From positions 62,001 to 126,000 of the forward strand of contig CAMKRZ010000002.1 of the NCBI GenBank assembly GCA_946415315.1: a stretch of 64,000 nt of DNA, read 5' to 3'. The position numbers and the translations under genes are program-made. Each line of letters begins with the position of its first letter. Positions within the stretch are counted from its first letter, which is position 1. This stretch comes from an uncultured Lachnoclostridium sp. (GTDB taxonomy: Bacteria; Bacillota; Clostridia; Lachnospirales; Lachnospiraceae). The notes under the pieces were generated by a model. That model made no database searches. It was not told the origin of the DNA and worked only from the letters and a program-made list of their open reading frames with translations. Shown here one piece after another: positions 59,229 to 64,000 of the stretch.

Positions 59229-61853
59229 TCACTCGATGCTTTTCAGCGATTCCGCCATGTCGATCCGCTCAAGCCTGCGGTACATCACAAGGTCGACGAT
59301 CACCGCGAACAACAGCGTGTACAGAAAGCTGAACAGATAGCTCTGCCCGTTCACGTGAACATGGAAGGACACCTGGTCTACCTTGATCTTCGTCATCAGA
59401 AAACGCAGCAGAAGTTGTCCGAGCGGCACACCGGCGATCGCGCCGATGACCGTCAGCATCAGGTTCTCACGGAATACATAGATTGCCGTCTCCGCGCTTC
59501 GGAACCCGAGCACCTTGATGGTCGCGATCTCCCGCAGACGCTCCGTGATGGTAATGTTCGTAAGATTGTACAACACGATAAATGCCAGCGCCGCCGAGCA
59601 GACGATCACGAGGATCACGATGACATTGAGCCGCTCCAGCATATCGGAGATCCGCTGCTCAAACTCCGCGACGATGCTGACGTAGGACACGCCTTCGAGC
59701 AGACGCAGTCTCGCTCCGATCTCGAAGGCGTCGGTTCCTTCATTGCGAACCGCAAAACAGGTGTCAAACCTCGTTTCCTCACCCGTGAGCTGCCGGTACG
59801 TCTCCGTGGTCATGTACAGGCAGTTGCCGACATAGTTGAGCATGATCCCGCCGATGCGCACGTTTACATCCTTCCGATCCTCTCGACGAAGCGTTACGGT
59901 GTCACCCACGGACAGCGACATCTGTTCAGCGAATTTGTCGTTGACGTAGCACTCCCCTTCCGCAGGCACCGGAAGCTCCCTGCCGTCGACGTCCGTCCTT
60001 GTCACGACTTCGGAAAATTCCGACTCCGACTCAGGGATGTACAGATACGTGTCCTTCGAGGAATCGTCCGTGACGACCGTCACGGGCGTTTGCATGAGGA
60101 ACACGGTCCGGCTGATATAGTCCTTCGTTTCCTGCAGAAACTCCTCGTGCGTCTTGCCGTCGAGAAGCACCGTGTAATCGTAGCGTTCGATTTCCCCGTA
60201 CTGCACGGATGTGACTGTCGTCATCGAGTCGCGGATGCCGTGTCCCGCGATCAGAAGCGCCATGCATCCCGCGATGCCGATGACCATCATGAAAAATCTT
60301 CTGCGGTACCGCACGACATTTCGCACGGACACTTTCGCCAGGAACGAAAGTCGGTTCCACAGGAACGGCACATGCTCGAGCAGGATTCTCTTGCCGCTCT
60401 TCGGGGCACGGGGCCGGATCAGTTCCGCGGGAACTTCGCGCATCACGTTCATGATGCTCAGTATGGTCACGCCGACCGGACAAAGCACTCCGACCGCCAT
60501 GCAGAAGACAAACAACCACGGATCCCAGACGTATATAAGTTTGTCCGTGAAACCGTACATGATGTCATAGACTTTCCAGATTGTGAACGGAAACATCCTG
60601 CAGCCCACGAAAAATCCGATCACGCCACCGATCAGCGCCGCGCTTCCCGAGTAGAAGATATACTTCGCGGAGATCGCTTTCGCAGTGTAACCGAGCGCTT
60701 TCATCACTCCGATCTGTGTCCGGTGCTCATCGATCATGCGGCTCATGGTCGTCATGCACACGAGCGCGGCGATCAGGATAAAGAACGCCGGGAACACGGT
60801 CGCCAATCCCTCGACAATGTGCGCGTCGTTGTCAAAACACACGTAACCGACATTCGTGCTGCGGTCAAGGCAGTACGACTCATACTCCACGTTATCGTAT
60901 TGATCATACGGATAGTTGAAATCCGCGGGCACCTCCAGCCCGTATTTAGCGTACTCGGCGGCGACAACCTCCCGCACTTTCTGACGGATCAGCTCCGAAA
61001 GGTCCTGTTTCCGCGCTTCGCAGAGCCGCGCGCAGAGTTCCTCCATCGGCTGCTTCAACCGTTCCTGCATCGCCTCGTAGCCTTCGCTGTAGATTGTCTC
61101 GTTCTCGTCGGTCACAAGGTAGAGCGAGGTGTACACGTCGGTTGCGAATCCCTCCCGGTCGAGATAGACAAATCCCGCGATCGAACCGTCCAGCAGTTCC
61201 GTTGTTCCTCGCTCGTAGTTGAGATAAATCGGGGAAAATACCGTTCCCACGATCGTATATTCGTCGTATCGGAGGTAACCGGAAGCCGGTTCCGGGGAGG
61301 CATTGCCCTCCGACAGATCATCTTCCGTCGCGCCGCTCCATAGCGCCGCCTCGATCGGATTGCTGTTTGCGGAAGCCTTCTCCGCATCACGGTTTTTCGA
61401 AGATATCCGGATCTTTTTTCCAACGCAGTCACTGCTGAAGCCGCGCGCATCCACGACGCACTCATTCTGACTCTCGGGCATGCGTCCCTTCACGAGCTTC
61501 AGCTCATTCACGCCTTCTGTGATCGAGTGAAACGCGTAAACCGCGTCCTCTCCTTCCTCCCTGACACGGCCGATGATCTCGTGTCGGATCTCCCCGTCTG
61601 CCGCGATCACCGCAGCGTCCTTACGGAGCAGCATCAGTTCCCTGTCCGTGAAACCGATCGTCGATGCGAACCGGAAATCAAACAGTTTCTGCTCCGCCAG
61701 ATATTCGTCTGTCGTAGCGATCATATCGTCGGTCGTAATCCGCAAACCGGCAAAAAAACCCACGCCGAGGCCGATGATCGCCGCAATCGCCAGAAAGCGG
61801 CCGAGACTTGCGCGGATCTCGCGCAGTGTCGTTGTACGCATACCTCTTGTCAT
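59229..61853 (-). CDS. ABC transporter permease, FtsX-type
   Basis: 874 residues from ATG 61853, ten bases after AAGGA; a GTG at 61877 overlapping the ATPase gene is less likely. An N-terminal membrane segment (FLAIAAIIGLGVGFFAGL), a large ectodomain with a helical part, a central block (FFILIAALVCMTTMSRM, YSGSAALIGGVIGFFVGC, WLFVFCMAVGVLCPVGVTIL), a second ectodomain, then LNVIVILVIVCSAALAFIVLYN, MLTVIGAIAGVPLGQLLL and LFSFLYTLLFAVIVDLVMY. Two FtsX domains in one chain is the plan of putative peptide or lipoprotein exporters and YtrF-like systems. The cognate ATPase lies 17 bases upstream. Confidence 0.85.
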   Translation of the reverse strand: MTRGMRTTTLREIRASLGRFLAIAAIIGLGVGFFAGLRITTDDMIATTDEYLAEQKLFDFRFASTIGFTDRELMLLRKDAAVIAADGEIRHEIIGRVREEGEDAVYAFHSITEGVNELKLVKGRMPESQNECVVDARGFSSDCVGKKIRISSKNRDAEKASANSNPIEAALWSGATEDDLSEGNASPEPASGYLRYDEYTIVGTVFSPIYLNYERGTTELLDGSIAGFVYLDREGFATDVYTSLYLVTDENETIYSEGYEAMQERLKQPMEELCARLCEARKQDLSELIRQKVREVVAAEYAKYGLEVPADFNYPYDQYDNVEYESYCLDRSTNVGYVCFDNDAHIVEGLATVFPAFFILIAALVCMTTMSRMIDEHRTQIGVMKALGYTAKAISAKYIFYSGSAALIGGVIGFFVGCRMFPFTIWKVYDIMYGFTDKLIYVWDPWLFVFCMAVGVLCPVGVTILSIMNVMREVPAELIRPRAPKSGKRILLEHVPFLWNRLSFLAKVSVRNVVRYRRRFFMMVIGIAGCMALLIAGHGIRDSMTTVTSVQYGEIERYDYTVLLDGKTHEEFLQETKDYISRTVFLMQTPVTVVTDDSSKDTYLYIPESESEFSEVVTRTDVDGRELPVPAEGECYVNDKFAEQMSLSVGDTVTLRREDRKDVNVRIGGIMLNYVGNCLYMTTETYRQLTGEETRFDTCFAVRNEGTDAFEIGARLRLLEGVSYVSIVAEFEQRISDMLERLNVIVILVIVCSAALAFIVLYNLTNITITERLREIATIKVLGFRSAETAIYVFRENLMLTVIGAIAGVPLGQLLLRFLMTKIKVDQVSFHVHVNGQSYLFSFLYTLLFAVIVDLVMYRRLERIDMAESLKSIE

Positions 61854-61870
61854 GGGTTCCCTGTCCTTTT

Positions 61871-62572
61871 TTACCACTCGATCTCGTCCACCGGAAGCAC
61901 CTGCTCGTTCCGGTACATATTCTTGATCCTGCCGCTGCTGACCTCGATCACGCGGTCGGCCATCTTCGTGATCGCCTGGTTGTGCGTGATGATCACAACG
62001 GTCATATCGTACTTCTTCGCCGTCTCCGCGAGAAGCGCGAGGATTGCCTTTCCGGTCTTGTAGTCAAGCGCGCCGGTCGGCTCGTCACACAGCAACAGCT
62101 TCGGTTTCTTCGCCAAAGCCCGCGCGATCGCCACGCGCTGTTGCTCTCCGCCCGACAACTGTGCCGGAAAATTCTTTGCCCGGTCCGCAAGTCCGACCGC
62201 TGCGATCACTTCATTTGCGTCGAGCGGTTCTCGGCAGATCTGCGAGGCAAGTTCGACATTTTCCACGGCGGTGAGATTCTGGATCAGATTGTAAAACTGA
62301 AATACGAACCCGATGTCCGCGCGGCGGTATTCGGTCAGTTTCCTGCGGTCGTACGCGGATATCGTCTCGCCGTCCAAAAGGATCGTACCGTCCGTCGCGG
62401 TGTCCATCCCACCTAAAATGTTGAGGATCGTCGTCTTGCCGGCGCCGGATGCCCCGACCACCACGCAGATCTCGCCCTTCTCGATCTCAAACGACACACC
62501 GTTCAGGGCGGGGATGGTCACCTCGCCCACGCGGTAAATCTTCGTCACATCATGGAATTCCACGTAACTCAT
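61871..62572 (-). CDS. ABC transporter ATP-binding protein, LolD/MacB type
   Basis: 233 residues from ATG 62572, six bases after CGGAG. Complete set of motifs: [72 protein letters not shown] and VIITHN. It powers the FtsX-type permease directly downstream. It starts 11 bases after the topB stop, so it may be co-transcribed with topB. Confidence 0.92.
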   Translation of the reverse strand: MSYVEFHDVTKIYRVGEVTIPALNGVSFEIEKGEICVVVGASGAGKTTILNILGGMDTATDGTILLDGETISAYDRRKLTEYRRADIGFVFQFYNLIQNLTAVENVELASQICREPLDANEVIAAVGLADRAKNFPAQLSGGEQQRVAIARALAKKPKLLLCDEPTGALDYKTGKAILALLAETAKKYDMTVVIITHNQAITKMADRVIEVSSGRIKNMYRNEQVLPVDEIEW

Positions 62573-62583
62573 AGCGTTCTCCG

Positions 62584-64000
62584 TCAACGATAGTACGAAT
62601 CCACCACACGGAACTGATTCCGCAGCACGTCATGGTCCTGCTTCGCCTTCGCGTAGTCGGTCCATTTGGTGACGTATGCCTCCAGTTTCTCGAGGTACTC
62701 CTTCTCGGTCGTAACACCGTCGGCCACCTGTGTCAGACCCTTCTCCCAGCTCGCAGTGAGCTCCGGGTTGAGGAGTGACCGAATGGACACGAATACCACG
62801 TAAAATACAAGCTCCCCGAGTTTCTTCGGCGTGATCACCTGTGTCTTCTTGTTGAGGTTCAGGTAGTTGATCTTGATCAGTTTATTCAGGATCTCGGCGC
62901 GCGTTGCGCTCGTTCCGATACCGCTGCCCTTGATCTGCGCGCGGAGCTCCTCGTCCTCGATGAGCTGGCCCGCATTTTCCATCGCAAGGATCAGGGAACC
63001 GGAGGTATAACGCTTCGGCGGCTTGGTCTCGCCCTCGCGCAGCTCGTAACCGGACACATCGATCTTCGCGCCCTTCTTCAGTGCCTTGATCCGGTCAAAC
63101 AGCGCCGTGTCGAGCACTTCCTCGGGCTCTTCCTCGGGCTTGTCGGAGTCCTTGCCGTCCTCCTTGTCCTTGCCCTTCTTCGCCTCCTTCGCCTCGTCCG
63201 CTCCGGCGCGCTTCGCCTCGTCCGTGCCGTACAGCGCAAGGTATCCGGGATTCTCCAGCACCTTGAAACTGCTGAAGAAATGCTCGGATTTTACTTCAAG
63301 TTCCATTGAAATCTTCTGGTATTCTGCCGGCGGGTAGAAAATCGCCAGGAAACGTCGAACGATACGGTCATACACTTTCCGCGCAAGCTCGCCGATCGAA
63401 GCAAGCTCCGACTGGCCTTCGCCTGTCGGTATGATCGCGTAGTGGTCCGTGATCTGCTTATCATTGACGTACCGCGTCTTCGCGATGTTCGCGTACAGTC
63501 CGAACTCCTTGACCTGCCTCGTGTACGGCAGATATGTCTCATTCTTCGAGAGCCCCGCAAGGTTCTTCGTGATCTCCTTCGCAACCGCTGTTGAGAGCAC
63601 GCGCGCGTCGGTTCTGGGGTACGTCACCAGCTTTCGCTCGTAGAGCATCTGCGTGATCTTCAGCGTCTCGTCGGGACTGATCTTAAAAAGCCGCGAGCAC
63701 TCGTTCTGAAGCTCCGCTAAGTTGAACAGCAGCGGAGGATTCTTCTTCTCTTTCTTCTTCTCTATGTTCGTGAGCGTTGCCCGGGAACACTCCGGATCGG
63801 AACCGTCCACGAGAAAATGGTTGTCAGGGTTGTCCGTAACCGCTTTTGCAACGTTATCGGTTGCCGCGGGAACGGTTGCTTCCCCGATAGTATCTGTTGA
63901 CGCGGTCGCTGCTGTCTCTTCTTCACCGGATGGCGGATTTACCGCTTTCGCAGCTTCCTGCAAATCTTCGCTCACCGCAGGCGCTTTCACCCCGCCGAGC
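62584..64000 (-). CDS. topB: DNA topoisomerase III, C-terminal part (runs off right edge)
   Basis: About 472 codons lie in the window; the frame stays open to base 64000, so the N-terminal Toprim domain is outside. The catalytic tyrosine is in LYERKLVTYPRTDARVLS, and PPLLFNLAELQNECSRLF, QITDHYAIIPTGEG and KGSGIGTSATRAEILNKL are type IA signatures. Two low-complexity inserts occur: a Thr/Ala/Val-rich stretch near the left of the visible part (ETAATASTDTIGEAT) and a Lys/Glu/Asp stretch near 63105-63220. No zinc-finger tail is present; the protein ends VDSYYR. Confidence 0.9.
   Translation of the reverse strand, partial: LGGVKAPAVSEDLQEAAKAVNPPSGEEETAATASTDTIGEATVPAATDNVAKAVTDNPDNHFLVDGSDPECSRATLTNIEKKKEKKNPPLLFNLAELQNECSRLFKISPDETLKITQMLYERKLVTYPRTDARVLSTAVAKEITKNLAGLSKNETYLPYTRQVKEFGLYANIAKTRYVNDKQITDHYAIIPTGEGQSELASIGELARKVYDRIVRRFLAIFYPPAEYQKISMELEVKSEHFFSSFKVLENPGYLALYGTDEAKRAGADEAKEAKKGKDKEDGKDSDKPEEEPEEVLDTALFDRIKALKKGAKIDVSGYELREGETKPPKRYTSGSLILAMENAGQLIEDEELRAQIKGSGIGTSATRAEILNKLIKINYLNLNKKTQVITPKKLGELVFYVVFVSIRSLLNPELTASWEKGLTQVADGVTTEKEYLEKLEAYVTKWTDYAKAKQDHDVLRNQFRVVDSYYR

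Noticed and set aside
59226-61343. 705-codon open frame on the plus strand
   Set aside because: It is exactly antisense to the FtsX-type permease, rich in His, Arg and Asp as expected for the complement of such a gene, and has no domain or ribosome binding site.

Overview
The window looks like a chromosomal segment of a Clostridia bacterium, most likely Lachnospiraceae or a close relative. The signs are purine-rich AGGAGG-type ribosome binding sites, housekeeping promoters close to TTGACA-17-TATAAT, a T-box leader, AddAB instead of RecBCD, a clpC-radA pair, the secG-rnr-smpB order, and a surface-protein module familiar from that family. GC content is moderate. All but three protein genes (GNAT, acn, icd) lie on the minus strand, which suggests that minus is the leading strand here. 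I see no rRNA, CRISPR array, prophage or insertion sequence.

Layout, low to high coordinates: (1) 1-6 kb, an orphan edge gene, a P-loop-like protein without a P-loop, a CYTH phosphatase/cyclase-type protein, a GNAT acetyltransferase convergent with a WYL regulator-HAD hydrolase fusion, and a membrane protein. (2) 6.2-9.8 kb, the plus-strand acn-icd operon (citrate to 2-oxoglutarate) with a good promoter and terminator. (3) 9.9-15.4 kb, two fused ATPase-permease ABC genes followed upstream by the deletion-fused remnant of a duplicated pair. (4) 15.5-22.6 kb, a probable operon: methyltransferase, hslO, apeB, dut, a very His/Asp-rich G3E metallochaperone GTPase, a second G3E GTPase and an SGNH esterase. 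(5) xylB alone, then addB-addA-lipid kinase at 24.4-32.8 kb. (6) A probable 6S RNA, yajC-tgt, a small membrane protein and tRNA-Trp. (7) A T-box-controlled fusion of a sugar isomerase-like TIM barrel with an acyl-CoA ligase. (8) A DUF58-type membrane cluster with a lipoprotein that looks like a catalytically dead M14 peptidase. (9) GntR-clpC-radA, then smpB, rnr and secG. (10) A truncated surface-protein remnant, the glycolytic operon gap-pgk-tpiA-gpmI, rpoZ and yicC. (11) A lipoprotein, an ABC transporter of the FtsX/lolD type and the 3' part of topB.

The most striking signal not explained by genes is the word GGAAAATG (often CGGAAAATG). By hand I count 38 copies over both strands, 24 of them with the leading C and split 12:12 by strand, where base composition predicts about one or two and well under one. 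It lies in genes, gaps and both orientations, like an uptake sequence, a Chi-type site or a DNA-binding/methylation target. The other leading items are the T-box in front of the isomerase-ligase fusion, the WYL-HAD fusion, the GntR control region of clpC, the degenerate M14 lipoprotein and the ABC deletion pseudogene.
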